From an uncultured Sulfurovum sp. (GTDB lineage: Bacteria; Campylobacterota; Campylobacteria; Campylobacterales; Sulfurovaceae): a DNA stretch of 64,000 nucleotides. Below are positions 34,282-43,156 of this stretch, in pieces; the stretch's first letter is position 1; each line of letters opens with the position of its first letter. The stretch lies in NCBI GenBank assembly GCA_902727895.1, contig CACVAP010000093.1, forward strand, positions 1 through 64,000. The letters are read 5' to 3'. The notes beneath the pieces were generated by a model. That model searched no databases. It worked only from the letters and a program-made list of their open reading frames with translations, and was not told where the DNA came from. Both the position numbers and the translations under genes were made by a program.

Positions 34282-34704
34282 TCAATTTTCCCAAAGTGAT
34301 ATATCAGCATCTTTAGCGTCTCCACCTTCTTTCCCATCTTTACCATAAGAAAGAATATCGAAAGCATGATGATCTGATGTTTGTTTATAAACATAAGCAT
34401 TTCCCCAAGCATCAGCATCAACAGCTTTAGGAAGATAAGGACCATCATAACCTTTGATATCTTTATTTCTTATCCATAAAACACTTAAGCCTTCACTCTC
34501 AGTAGGGTAGCGTCCTGTATCTAAATTAAAGCTATCTAATGCAGTTGAGAACATCTCAAGTTGAGCCTTAGTTGTTTTAATCTTAGCACTTTCAAGTTTA
34601 CCCATAAACTTAGGAGCAACTAAAGATGCTAGAATTCCAATAATTGTTATAACAACCATTAATTCAATAATAGTAAATGCTTTTTTAAAATTATTTTTTT
34701 TCAT
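34282..34704 (-). CDS. gspG: Type II secretion major pseudopilin
   Basis: A 140-residue major pseudopilin. Leader MKKNNFKKA is cut before FTIIELMVVITIIGILASLVAPKFMG, with Glu5. The GspG hallmark region follows: LDTGRYPTESEGLSVLW, then DGPYLPKAVDADAWGNAYVY and the calcium-loop-like YGKDGKEGG. The leader has Ala, not Gly, at -1, as do two other pseudopilins here, suggesting a prepilin peptidase with matching preference encoded elsewhere. It overlaps the ankyrin gene by 14 bases and leads directly into gspE. Confidence 0.95.
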   Translation of the reverse strand: MKKNNFKKAFTIIELMVVITIIGILASLVAPKFMGKLESAKIKTTKAQLEMFSTALDSFNLDTGRYPTESEGLSVLWIRNKDIKGYDGPYLPKAVDADAWGNAYVYKQTSDHHAFDILSYGKDGKEGGDAKDADISLWEN

Positions 34705-35590
34705 CTAATAAAACCTTTTTTAATCCTTGAGACCAACTTTTTTGGGCAAAACTAACAGGGCTAATCCCTTTATTGTCAGCGATTGCCTTATCAGCCCCAC
34801 TAAGCACTAAAAACTTTACAATCTTAATATAATTTTTCATTGCTGCTATATTTAATGCTGTACTTCCATCTTTATCTTTTAAATCAAGATTTACACCTTT
34901 TTTCACTAAACGTTCAACAGCTTTAAAACTGTTAGCAATAACAGCATAATGTAAAGGGCTATAACCATCAACTGTTTGATAATTTAAATCAAGTTTTTGA
35001 GTTAAGAGAAAATCTAAAATTTTAATATTTTTATGTTGAATTGCAAGATGAAGAGGTGTTACTTTAAATTTATTAGAAGTATTTAACTTTGCACCTTTTT
35101 CAACAAGTTTCTGTACAATACTATCTTTAGCATTCTCAATAGCATAAATTAAAGGGGTAAGCCCATTATTGTCTTCTGCTTCTATATTTGCATTATTTTT
35201 TAACAAAATATCAACAATTTGACCTTTTCCCTGTGCAACAGCTGCATGTAAAGGAGTCTGTCCTAAAATATTTTGATGCTCAATATTTGCACCATGCTCA
35301 ATAAAAGGCTGTATCGTGGCTATTTGATTCGCTTGAATTGCAAAGTAAAGTGGTGTTGAATTAGACCTTGTATCTAACTGATTTATTGTCTGATTATGAT
35401 CCAGATAACGCTGAATAAGTTCAGGTTTACCATAATACGCAACCTCAATCATTGTTTTAATTTCAATTTGCTTTTCACTACTCTGTTTAGTCATAATAAC
35501 CTCATCCTTTTTGTCTTTATTTGTTTCTTCTGAACATGATAAAAATAGAAGGGGTATCAACAGTAACCCCATACTTAAATGAATTTTCAT
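34691..35590 (-). CDS. Ankyrin-repeat lipoprotein
   Basis: A 299-residue predicted lipoprotein (signal MKIHLSMGLLLIPLLFLSC with lipobox LFLSC), a short Lys/Glu/Asp-rich linker, then about seven ankyrin repeats from residue 45 to the end (TPLYFAIQANQ, TPLHAAVAQGKGQIVDIL, TPLIYAIENA, TPLHLAIQHKN, SPLHYAVIANS, TALNIAAMKNY). Ankyrin repeats bind other proteins. Sitting between kpsD and gspG, and overlapping gspG by 14 bases, it may tether or organise a secretion or capsule component in the periplasm. It has its own candidate promoter. Confidence 0.85.
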   Translation of the reverse strand: MKIHLSMGLLLIPLLFLSCSEETNKDKKDEVIMTKQSSEKQIEIKTMIEVAYYGKPELIQRYLDHNQTINQLDTRSNSTPLYFAIQANQIATIQPFIEHGANIEHQNILGQTPLHAAVAQGKGQIVDILLKNNANIEAEDNNGLTPLIYAIENAKDSIVQKLVEKGAKLNTSNKFKVTPLHLAIQHKNIKILDFLLTQKLDLNYQTVDGYSPLHYAVIANSFKAVERLVKKGVNLDLKDKDGSTALNIAAMKNYIKIVKFLVLSGADKAIADNKGISPVSFAQKSWSQGLKKVLLDEKK

Positions 35591-35622
35591 AATACTAAAT
35601 TTTCCTTATCGATTTTACAAGT

Positions 35623-35628
35623 ATTATA
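35623..35628 (-). promoter_or_regulatory. Extended -10 promoter before the ankyrin/type II secretion block
   Basis: TGTTATAAT on the minus strand (TGn plus perfect TATAAT) lies 33 bases before the ankyrin gene ATG, in the 51-base gap after kpsD. It could uncouple the secretion genes from the capsule genes. Confidence 0.5.
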
Positions 35629-35641
35629 ACATAAGTAACTG

Positions 35642-37264
35642 TTAAAATGCTCTGAGTACAACAGCTGCACCTACAGCAACTTGATATAAAACTTTCGTAA
35701 TACTTGACGCAATTAAAATATTTTTACTGTCTGTTTTTCCTAAAACTAAAATAGAATCTCCAGCCTCAACCTTTAAGGAGCTACTACTACCAAAAAAACT
35801 CTCAGATTGATATTGGAAGACCTCCCCATTAGTTTTAATTAATAATATTTTGTCCTTATTTGCTCTTTCACCATAGCCACCACATACATTAATATAATCT
35901 TCAATTTCATATGCTTTTCTATAAGCTAAAGCATTAGGTATATTTACTTCACCTTGAACAATGACAATATTTGAACGTTTAGGAATAACAACATGATCCC
36001 CTTCTTCAAGATAAATTTCATCTAAATCATCTTCATTATTGATTACAACTTGACCTAAAGGGTGTACTTTACGAACTCTCTCAACAAATTTTAAAATCAT
36101 TTCAGATTCTTTATTACGAATGTCTGCCTCTTCAACTGTTGAAGAATCTGATGTAAAAGCTCTTGCTTCTAAATCTTTTAACATTACTTCAATCAATTGC
36201 TTTTGTGTATTAGCCACACTCTTCCTATAAAGCTGTGCATTTTTAATATCGGAAAGAGGTGTAAATTTAGTCTGTGCTAATACATCATAAAGGGTTGTTC
36301 CTTTTTTTAATATTATTTTCTTAACACCCTGATGTTCTCCCTCAACTTTTACTTCAATATTATTAACATAGTACTCTGAAAAGAATTTTAATTTCATACC
36401 ATTTTTAACAAAGATATTAGCTGATTCACTAAATGAATGGCTACTTGTCACTTCTCTATTTTCATTCCACTTTGTTAACATAAATTGATTAGCTGTTGGC
36501 TTAGGCATAATAAAATACATTACCTCTTTAACACTAACTTCACTTCCTAAAAATTCAAAAATATACGGACGATTAACATCTCCATCTACTTCAATAAAAT
36601 TTTCAATAGGATTAACTAAAACAACATCTCCATTTCTAAATTGAAAAGTATCAATTTTACCATCTATCAAGAACTGATATAAATCAATGTGTTTAATAGG
36701 ATTCTTATCTCGTAATATTGTAATATTCCGATAACTACCTTGTCCCCTAACTATACCCCCAGCCTTATCAATAAACTGTAAAATAGAATCAGTAGAAAGC
36801 CCATTATATAATCCAACTTTATTAACTGATCCAGAAATAAAAACTGAAATGGGTTGATATTGTTTCAAGTCAGCATAGACATAAACATCGTTATTAAAAA
36901 CTCTTTTTAATGAACTCCTAATCTTATCTTTTAATTTATTATTAGATAATCCTAAAAGATGTACATCTCCTACTTTAGGAACAAATATATTTCCTTGTTT
37001 ATCTACTGTAAGTTCTGAAGTAAACTCATATGCACCCCATAGTTTCAAGGAGATTACATCCCCCACATTAATTAAATAGTTTGGATTATAACGAAGCTGT
37101 TGATTATCTTTAAAATTACCTTGAAATATTTGCTCACCAAAATACATTTTTGTTGTATTCTCTAATTTACTTTGTTCGTGATCCATTTTCTTCAAATCTA
37201 CATCTACAGCGAAAAGTATTTGATTTAACAATAATATTAGTAATAACAATTGTCCTTTATTCAC
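35642..37264 (-). CDS. kpsD: Capsule polysaccharide export outer-membrane/periplasmic protein KpsD-like
   Basis: A 540-residue polysaccharide export protein of the OPX family. It has a Sec signal (LLLILLLNQILFAVDV), a Poly_export domain (YLINVGDVISLKLWGAYEFTSELTVD, with VPKVGDVHLLGL), then SLBB-type domains (ISVFISGSVNKVGLYNG, FIEVDGDVNRPYIFEF, VIVQGEVNIPNALAYR) and a C-terminal stretch. The length fits KpsD (about 560) rather than Wza (about 380). It carries polymer across the periplasm and outer membrane with KpsE. GTG start with AAGGAT, two bases after kpsE. Confidence 0.9.
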   Translation of the reverse strand: MNKGQLLLLILLLNQILFAVDVDLKKMDHEQSKLENTTKMYFGEQIFQGNFKDNQQLRYNPNYLINVGDVISLKLWGAYEFTSELTVDKQGNIFVPKVGDVHLLGLSNNKLKDKIRSSLKRVFNNDVYVYADLKQYQPISVFISGSVNKVGLYNGLSTDSILQFIDKAGGIVRGQGSYRNITILRDKNPIKHIDLYQFLIDGKIDTFQFRNGDVVLVNPIENFIEVDGDVNRPYIFEFLGSEVSVKEVMYFIMPKPTANQFMLTKWNENREVTSSHSFSESANIFVKNGMKLKFFSEYYVNNIEVKVEGEHQGVKKIILKKGTTLYDVLAQTKFTPLSDIKNAQLYRKSVANTQKQLIEVMLKDLEARAFTSDSSTVEEADIRNKESEMILKFVERVRKVHPLGQVVINNEDDLDEIYLEEGDHVVIPKRSNIVIVQGEVNIPNALAYRKAYEIEDYINVCGGYGERANKDKILLIKTNGEVFQYQSESFFGSSSSLKVEAGDSILVLGKTDSKNILIASSITKVLYQVAVGAAVVLRAF

Positions 37265-37266
37265 AA

Positions 37267-38376
37267 TTAATCCTTATGGTCTTTTATTATGACAATAATA
37301 AGTGAAAGTATCCCATATATAAATGATAATACAATTAATACAGATACACTATCTTTTATCTTGTTTGGATAAATATAACTATCAGCAATACGTGGATGAC
37401 TAACAACTATAAGATTTTTTCTATTTTGGTTAACTAAAACTTTGGTTTCTTCTAATTTGATTAATGTCTGCATGTAAACTTCTTTATCAAATTCAAGTTT
37501 ACTCTTTAAAAGAGAAAAATCAGATAAGCTAACATTTAACTTAGCCTTTCCATCCCCTCCTGCTATCTTACGTCTTATCTCTTTAATACTTTTTTGAATA
37601 TACGAAATATTTCTTTCTAAAAGTTTCATCTCTGCCGTTGATTTATTCAAATACTGAGACTTACTATTATATTCAACATTCTTTTGAATAAGTTCACTTT
37701 CCAATCCACCAAGTATTGTACTTTTAGACTTTATATCAATCGTAGGGTCAATCGTATTGTGTTTATTTTGATAAACCAATAATGTTTCTAAAGAACTTAT
37801 AAATAAAGCATGTTTTTTTCGCTCTAATTTTTCTAGGAAAGATAAAGCAACTTCCGTATTTTCTTTTTCAAATTGATTTAATATTTCAGCACTATATTCT
37901 GTTATCTTCTCAACAATATTTTTAGAGATTTGAGCATTAGCATGCGCAAAGCTAATTTTAATTGTATTGGAAGGCTCGTTATATACTACCGATAAATCAT
38001 TAGTATATTTAAGCAGTAAGTTTTCATAAGTTTCTGAATAAAAAGGTAGTGCTATTGAATCTGATAATCTACTAAAAATATCTATATCATCTCCAGAATA
38101 ATATTCAGTGAAATTAAATTCTTTATCTAATATTTCAAACATATCAGATGACTTTACATAAACTTCTAAAAGCATCGCATCTGTCATCGATTCAGAGCTT
38201 GTGCCAGCCATTAGTAGTGAACCCAATGCTGAAGAACTTTGCTCTTCTGATAAATCTTTTATCATTACAATACTCTGAGATTCATATTTCTCAGTTTCAA
38301 TAAAAAAAATATAATAGATACTCAGAACAAATAATCCAAGAAATAATAGTTTAATAACATACTTTAAAATATTCAT
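37267..38376 (-). CDS. kpsE: Capsule export inner-membrane protein KpsE-like
   Basis: A 369-residue polysaccharide co-polymerase/export protein. Two membrane helices flank a long periplasmic coiled coil: LFLGLFVLSIYYIFFIE near the start and VSVLIVLSFIYGILSLIIVII at the end. The YESQSIVMIKDL and PSNTIKISFAHANAQ stretches match the Wzz/KpsE family. The proline-rich segment before the last helix is ISYIYPNK-like (HPRIADSYIYPNK). It links KpsMT to KpsD. It lies two bases before kpsD and eight bases after a small lipoprotein gene. Confidence 0.9.
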   Translation of the reverse strand: MNILKYVIKLLFLGLFVLSIYYIFFIETEKYESQSIVMIKDLSEEQSSSALGSLLMAGTSSESMTDAMLLEVYVKSSDMFEILDKEFNFTEYYSGDDIDIFSRLSDSIALPFYSETYENLLLKYTNDLSVVYNEPSNTIKISFAHANAQISKNIVEKITEYSAEILNQFEKENTEVALSFLEKLERKKHALFISSLETLLVYQNKHNTIDPTIDIKSKSTILGGLESELIQKNVEYNSKSQYLNKSTAEMKLLERNISYIQKSIKEIRRKIAGGDGKAKLNVSLSDFSLLKSKLEFDKEVYMQTLIKLEETKVLVNQNRKNLIVVSHPRIADSYIYPNKIKDSVSVLIVLSFIYGILSLIIVIIKDHKD

Positions 38377-38384
38377 CTAATATC

Positions 38385-38573
38385 CTACTCTTCTCTTTGA
38401 CATCGATATTGTTGTTCCAAAAGTTGTAAACTTTTAGGTTTTGCTTTTTCATTACAGGAAAACTTTTCACTATTTTTAATACTATTTCCCCCTGTAGATA
38501 AACTACAACCACTATAAAATATTACAAAACTCAATATAAATAATTTAAAAAAAAACTTCATACGACCTCTCAT
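38385..38573 (-). CDS. Small lipoprotein in the capsule export operon
   Basis: A 62-residue predicted lipoprotein. The signal FKLFILSFVIFYSGC ends in a lipobox (FYSGC), leaving about 40 mature residues with two further cysteines. The first ATG overlaps the kpsT stop (ATGA). A second in-frame ATG at 38561 has AGAGG four bases upstream and gives a cleaner signal peptide, so either start is possible. Family not recognised. Its place between kpsT and kpsE suggests an accessory role in capsule export. Confidence 0.65.
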   Translation of the reverse strand: MRGRMKFFFKLFILSFVIFYSGCSLSTGGNSIKNSEKFSCNEKAKPKSLQLLEQQYRCQREE

Positions 38574-39232
38574 TTATTTATTATTCCATACTTAATAATA
38601 GCATCATCAATATTATCAAAATATTCTATTTTCCCATTATTAACTACAATTCCTGCATCACATATTTCTTTTAAAGTATTTAAATCATGACTAACTAAAA
38701 GAACATTACATGTCTCAATTTTTTTTAATAATGCTTCTTTAGATTTCTTTCTAAATTTTGCATCTCCAACAGACAATGTTTCATCAATCAACATATAATC
38801 AAAATCAAAAGATAAACTTAAGCCAAAACTTAATCGAGACTTCATCCCAGATGAATAAGTTTTAATAGGCATATCAAAGTAATCTTTTAATTCTGAAAAT
38901 TCTTTTACAAAGTCAATAATAGACTCTATTTCAATAGATGACTTTCCATAAAGTCTACTAACAAATTTGACATTAGCTCTACCAGACATATTTCCTACAA
39001 AGCCACCACCAAGTCCTAAAGGCCAAGAGAAACTTTGATTTGAGGTAATTGTCCCTGAATTTGGAAAATCAATTTGTCCTAACATTCTCATGATAGTTGA
39101 TTTTCCTGTACCATTTCTCCCTAAAATACCAATATTAGTATGGGGAGGTATTTCTATTGACATGTCTTTTAATATATATTTTCTTCCACTCTTTGTCTTA
39201 AAGTATTTAGAAACATTTTTAAGCTTAATCAT
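38570..39232 (-). CDS. kpsT: Capsule export ABC transporter ATP-binding protein
   Basis: A 220-residue ABC ATPase of the polysaccharide exporter type. Walker A is GRNGTGKST, the signature is YSSGMKSRLSFGLSLSF, Walker B is YMLIDETLSVGD, and the switch His is in LLVSHD. The length and the DETLSVGD motif are characteristic of KpsT. It energises transport of the lipid-linked capsule through KpsM. It overlaps kpsM by four bases (ATGA). Confidence 0.95.
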   Translation of the reverse strand: MIKLKNVSKYFKTKSGRKYILKDMSIEIPPHTNIGILGRNGTGKSTIMRMLGQIDFPNSGTITSNQSFSWPLGLGGGFVGNMSGRANVKFVSRLYGKSSIEIESIIDFVKEFSELKDYFDMPIKTYSSGMKSRLSFGLSLSFDFDYMLIDETLSVGDAKFRKKSKEALLKKIETCNVLLVSHDLNTLKEICDAGIVVNNGKIEYFDNIDDAIIKYGIINK

Positions 39233-40008
39233 ACAGTAAGGATTCTCTTTTCAAGTTTAACATAAAGCCACAATCCAATGAAAAGTAAAGATAAAGTCCA
39301 AAAGAATATATACCCATATGATACTAACGAATCATCTAATCCATAAAAATAAGAGCCATGTATCATCTCCATAAAGTGAGTTACAGGATTATATAATAAT
39401 ATTGATTGTATTTCTAAAGGTAAAAAAGCCAGATTATAAAATACTGCTGATGCAAACATCAAAGCTGTTAACAAAAACCCCACAAGTTTACCAATACTCT
39501 CTATAAAAGTATTTAGTACTGCAAGAAGAAGAGCAAAAGAAAAAGAAAAAATTATAAAGTAAATAAATCCAAAAGTAACCATCGTTAAATCTTTCACCTC
39601 CATATCGTATTCAAAATAAAACCCTAAAAAAAGAAAAATTACAATTATAATCGCTGTAATAAATACTTCAACTAATGTTCGGGCTATTATTGTATCAATA
39701 GGTTTCACTTGCTTATAAATAAAAAGTGCTTTATTCGCTTTAAAAGCTTTAACACTTTTCATAACTATATGCTTAAACATATTAAATGCTGTAAAGTTTA
39801 AAGCTAAAAAAACTGCAAAATCAAAGTTATTCTCACCTGTACTAAAAAAAAGGATTTTAATAACAACAAAAACCATAATCTGAAAAAAAGGTTCAAAAAA
39901 AGTCCAAAAAAGTCCCATTCTTCCAGATGAAAAACGCATAGCTAATTCTCGTAAAAAAAGTGCATTTTGAACAGCTAAAAATATTTTAAAAGCACTTCTT
40001 TTTTTCAT
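39229..40008 (-). CDS. kpsM: Capsule export ABC transporter permease
   Basis: A 259-residue ABC-2 type permease with six predicted membrane segments, for example FEPFFQIMVFVVIKILFF, VFITAIIIVIFLFLGFYF, FIIFSFSFALLLAVL and YIFFWTLSLLFIGLWLY. The N-terminal RELAMRFSSGRMGLFWTFFEP and the central LYNPVTHFMEMIHGSYF motif are typical of KpsM. It is the first gene of the export operon, 20 bases after a strong promoter, with AAGAGAG before ATG. Confidence 0.94.
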   Translation of the reverse strand: MKKRSAFKIFLAVQNALFLRELAMRFSSGRMGLFWTFFEPFFQIMVFVVIKILFFSTGENNFDFAVFLALNFTAFNMFKHIVMKSVKAFKANKALFIYKQVKPIDTIIARTLVEVFITAIIIVIFLFLGFYFEYDMEVKDLTMVTFGFIYFIIFSFSFALLLAVLNTFIESIGKLVGFLLTALMFASAVFYNLAFLPLEIQSILLYNPVTHFMEMIHGSYFYGLDDSLVSYGYIFFWTLSLLFIGLWLYVKLEKRILTV

Positions 40009-40033
40009 TTAATTCTCTCTTATTTTTAAAATA

Positions 40034-40063
40034 ATTATACCAATTTGATTACAATATAGTCAA
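40034..40063 (-). promoter_or_regulatory. Sigma-70 promoter of the kpsM operon
   Basis: Minus strand: TTGACT, an 18-base spacer, then TGG-TATAAT. Five of six -35 bases, a perfect -10 and an extended-10 TG make this the best promoter in the window. It lies in the 63-base gap between rlpA and kpsM and would drive kpsM-T-lipoprotein-E-D and perhaps the type II secretion genes beyond. Confidence 0.7.
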
Positions 40064-40071
40064 ATAAAATA

Positions 40072-40842
40072 TCAATCATAACTCCAACAAACTCCATAGC
40101 CTGTAATTAGACCTTTTTTCTTCAAGTTTTTTAACTTTTTTATTGCTAAATCTTCATTTGAAGAAAGAAAAAATTTAACTTTATAATTAAATTCATCTTT
40201 TAAGATATAAGCTTTTGGGAAATGCTTATTTAACTTCTTAAGATATTTTTTTGCTTCTGTTTTCTTATGAAATATACCTATTTCAAATAAAGCCTTATTG
40301 CTATTTTCAGTAATAGTTGCATAACTTGTCGCACTATGTCCAACATTATATACAGGCTTTAACGGTTGCTTCCTTTTTAGAGGCATATTAAAGCCTGTAA
40401 TAGTTGGCACAGATAAAACTTCAATTATGACTTTTGCTACACCCTTTTGCTTAGTATCCAAATATTCTGCTGCACCCATAGATAAATCTAAGCCTCTATC
40501 ATTCCAAAATGGTCCTCTGTCATTAATTTTCACTTTTAACGACTTATTATTAACAGGATTAGTCACTAAAAGTGTTGTTCCTAGAGGGTATGTTTTATGT
40601 GCTGCAGTATATGCATACATATTATATATATCTCCCATCGCTGTTTTTCTGCCATGAAAATACTCACCATACCAAGAAGCTAACACCTCTTTTTTTTCTC
40701 CAACATCTACTTTATGGGGGTAGTAAGTAATACCTTTAATAGTATAAGGATACAAAGAAGCACGAATAATCTTATCAGTTTTTGAAAGAGGGAAAAGAAA
40801 AGTACTTAAAATTATAAACATCATAACTATTTTACTTATCAA
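40072..40842 (-). CDS. rlpA: RlpA-like septal peptidoglycan lytic protein with SPOR domain
   Basis: A 256-residue exported protein. It has an N-terminal signal (VMMFIILSTFLFPLS), the RlpA double-psi barrel (ASWYGEYFHGRKTAMGDIYN, AAHKTYPLGTTLLVTN, KINDRGPFWNDRGLDLS, the last with the catalytic Asp of lytic transglycosylases), and a C-terminal SPOR-like domain (FEIGIFHKKTEAKKYLKKL to the end) that binds denuded septal glycan. The track start is TTG with AGGA eight bases upstream; an ATG six codons later lacks a ribosome site. It is a housekeeping gene embedded in the surface island. Confidence 0.88.
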   Translation of the reverse strand: MISKIVMMFIILSTFLFPLSKTDKIIRASLYPYTIKGITYYPHKVDVGEKKEVLASWYGEYFHGRKTAMGDIYNMYAYTAAHKTYPLGTTLLVTNPVNNKSLKVKINDRGPFWNDRGLDLSMGAAEYLDTKQKGVAKVIIEVLSVPTITGFNMPLKRKQPLKPVYNVGHSATSYATITENSNKALFEIGIFHKKTEAKKYLKKLNKHFPKAYILKDEFNYKVKFFLSSNEDLAIKKLKNLKKKGLITGYGVCWSYD

Positions 40843-40917
40843 GATAATAGTCCTATATTTTTACTATTTAACATAGAATAAATAATACTCCACTTCTCTA
40901 AATTAATTATCAATTTT

Positions 40918-41922
40918 TTATTTTATTATACCATAAAACTGATTGTACCACTTAACAAACTCCCTTATTCCATCAACCAATTGAGTATCAGGCTTATAGC
41001 CAAAGTCATCAATCAATCCAGAAACATCAGCATAAGTAGAAACTACATCACCATCTTGCATGGGCATATAGTTTTTTTCTGCCTTTTTTCCAAGAGCATT
41101 TTCTAATGTCTCTATAAACTCCATTAAACTTAGTGGAGCATTGTTTCCAATATTATAAACATTATAATTTGAAGGGTTATCAATCACTTTCACAATACCA
41201 TCTACAATATCATCAATATAAGTAAAGTCTCTGCTCATTTTTCCATGGTTAAATACATTAATAGCTCTATCACTGGTAATCGCATCAGCAAACAACATTG
41301 GAGCCATGTCTGGTCTTCCCCATGGTCCATAGACTGTAAAAAACCTTAGTCCTGTTGTCTGAATATTATATAAGTGACTATAAGTATGCGCCATCAGTTC
41401 ATTCGACTTTTTAGTAGCAGCATAAAGGCTTACGGGTGTATCTGTTTTGTCTGTTGTTTTAAACGGTTGAGATTTATTTAAGCCATATACTGAAGAACTT
41501 GATGCATAAGAAAGATTCTTAACATCGTAGTTTCTACATGCTTCCAGTACATTCATAAAACCTACAACATTTGACTGTATATAAGCATGAGGGTTTTCAA
41601 TGGAGTATCTAACTCCAGCTTGTGCTGCCAGATTGCAAACTGCATCAAACTTTTCAGCTTCAAACAACTTATTCATTGTCTCAGCATCTTCAAGATTCGC
41701 TTTTATAAACTTATGTTTCGGGTAAATACTTGAGCTAACTATTTTGTTTTCTTCAAGTTCATCTCTATCTATACCTAATTCATTTAAACGTGCATATTTT
41801 AAATTAACATCATAATAATCATTAATATTATCTAGTCCAAGAACTTCATCACCATGTTCAAGTAATTTCTTTGCTAAATGATAACCTATAAATCCTGCTG
41901 TACCTGTTACTAATATCTTCAT
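40918..41922 (-). CDS. UDP-glucuronate 4-epimerase-type SDR
   Basis: A 334-residue NAD-dependent epimerase/dehydratase. The Rossmann motif is GTAGFIGYHLAKKLL, then LDNINDYYDVNLKYARL, which marks the CapI/LspL subgroup, NLAAQAGVRYSIENPHAYI, SSSSVYG, the catalytic YAATKK, and RFFTVYGPWGRPDMA. This subgroup interconverts UDP-glucuronate and UDP-galacturonate. It lies nine bases after ugd, whose product would be its substrate, so the pair can supply galacturonate to surface glycans. Confidence 0.9.
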   Translation of the reverse strand: MKILVTGTAGFIGYHLAKKLLEHGDEVLGLDNINDYYDVNLKYARLNELGIDRDELEENKIVSSSIYPKHKFIKANLEDAETMNKLFEAEKFDAVCNLAAQAGVRYSIENPHAYIQSNVVGFMNVLEACRNYDVKNLSYASSSSVYGLNKSQPFKTTDKTDTPVSLYAATKKSNELMAHTYSHLYNIQTTGLRFFTVYGPWGRPDMAPMLFADAITSDRAINVFNHGKMSRDFTYIDDIVDGIVKVIDNPSNYNVYNIGNNAPLSLMEFIETLENALGKKAEKNYMPMQDGDVVSTYADVSGLIDDFGYKPDTQLVDGIREFVKWYNQFYGIIK

Positions 41923-41931
41923 ATTTATTTC

Positions 41932-43101
41932 CTAACTATCACTGTTAAATATATCTCTGGTATATACTTTTTCTTTTACGTCTTCTAAAATTTCTTCAAA
42001 CCTATTGGCAATGATTACATCACTCTTGTTTTTAAATTCCACTAAATCTTTAATAACTTTTGATTTAAAGAATTCTTCTTCATCCATAGCAGGTTCATAA
42101 ATAATAACTTCAATCCCCTTAGCCTTGATTCTTTTCATAATTCCCTGAATAGCAGAAGCTCTAAAGTTATCAGATCCACTTTTCATAACCAAACGATAAA
42201 TACCAACAATAGAAGGATTTTTAGCAATCACACTGTCAGCAATAAAATCTTTTCGTGTTGAGTTAGAATCTACAATAGCCCCAATAATATTAGAAGGAAC
42301 ATCTTGATAGTTTGCTCTCAATTGCTTAGTATCTTTTGGTAGACAGTACCCACCATAACCAAAAGATGGATTATTATAATGATTTCCAATTCTTGGATCC
42401 AATCCAACACCTTCAATAATTTGTTTTGAATCCAAGCCATGTGACTGAGCATAAGAGTCTAACTCATTAAAGTAAGCCACTCTCATTGCCAAATAAGTAT
42501 TTGAAAAAAGCTTTACAGCTTCTGCTTCTGTAGAGTTTGTAAGTAAAATATCTATATTTTCTTTTAATGCACCTTCAGCTAAAAGATCTGCAAACTTTTG
42601 TGCTCGTTCACTTTTTTCTCCAACAATAATTCTACTTGGATGTAAATTATCATATAAGGCAGAGCCTTCTCTTAAGAACTCTGGTGAAAAAATAATATTT
42701 GTTGTCTTAAACATCTCATTTACAGATTTTGTATATCCTACAGGAACTGTTGATTTAATAATCATGGTTGCTTCTGGATTAATTTCTAAAACATCTTTTA
42801 TGACTATTTCAACTAATCTCGTATTAAAATAATTCGTCTCAGGGTCATAATCTGTAGGGGTAGAAATAATAATATACTCAGCATCCTTATATGCTTCTTC
42901 TTTATCTAATGTTGCTTTAAAATTTAAATCTTTATTTTGTAAATATTCATTTATTTCTTTATCTTCAATAGGTGAAACTTTATTATTAATCATTTCAACT
43001 TTTTCAGGAATAATATCTAAGGCAACCACTTCATTATTTTGTGCAAGAAGAACTCCATTTGAAAGCCCAACATACCCTGTTCCTGCTATTGCTATTTTCA
43101 T
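41932..43101 (-). CDS. ugd: UDP-glucose 6-dehydrogenase
   Basis: A 389-residue nucleotide-sugar dehydrogenase that oxidises UDP-glucose to UDP-glucuronate. The NAD-binding motif is [14 protein letters not shown], the [15 protein letters not shown] and [11 protein letters not shown] stretches follow, then [21 protein letters not shown] and the catalytic cysteine in [14 protein letters not shown]. The length matches the short Ugd class (about 388) found in E. coli and Campylobacterota. It is followed immediately by the glucuronate epimerase. Confidence 0.95.
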   Translation of the reverse strand: MKIAIAGTGYVGLSNGVLLAQNNEVVALDIIPEKVEMINNKVSPIEDKEINEYLQNKDLNFKATLDKEEAYKDAEYIIISTPTDYDPETNYFNTRLVEIVIKDVLEINPEATMIIKSTVPVGYTKSVNEMFKTTNIIFSPEFLREGSALYDNLHPSRIIVGEKSERAQKFADLLAEGALKENIDILLTNSTEAEAVKLFSNTYLAMRVAYFNELDSYAQSHGLDSKQIIEGVGLDPRIGNHYNNPSFGYGGYCLPKDTKQLRANYQDVPSNIIGAIVDSNSTRKDFIADSVIAKNPSIVGIYRLVMKSGSDNFRASAIQGIMKRIKAKGIEVIIYEPAMDEEEFFKSKVIKDLVEFKNKSDVIIANRFEEILEDVKEKVYTRDIFNSDS

Positions 43102-43156
43102 CTTAACTTAACTCCTAACTATAATTTATTATTAAAACTAATATTAATATAAGAGT

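Noticed and set aside
38385-38573. Small lipoprotein as a spurious ORF
   Set aside because: I rejected the idea that it is spurious: ATGA coupling to kpsT, a clean signal peptide with lipobox, and a tight place in the operon support a real gene.
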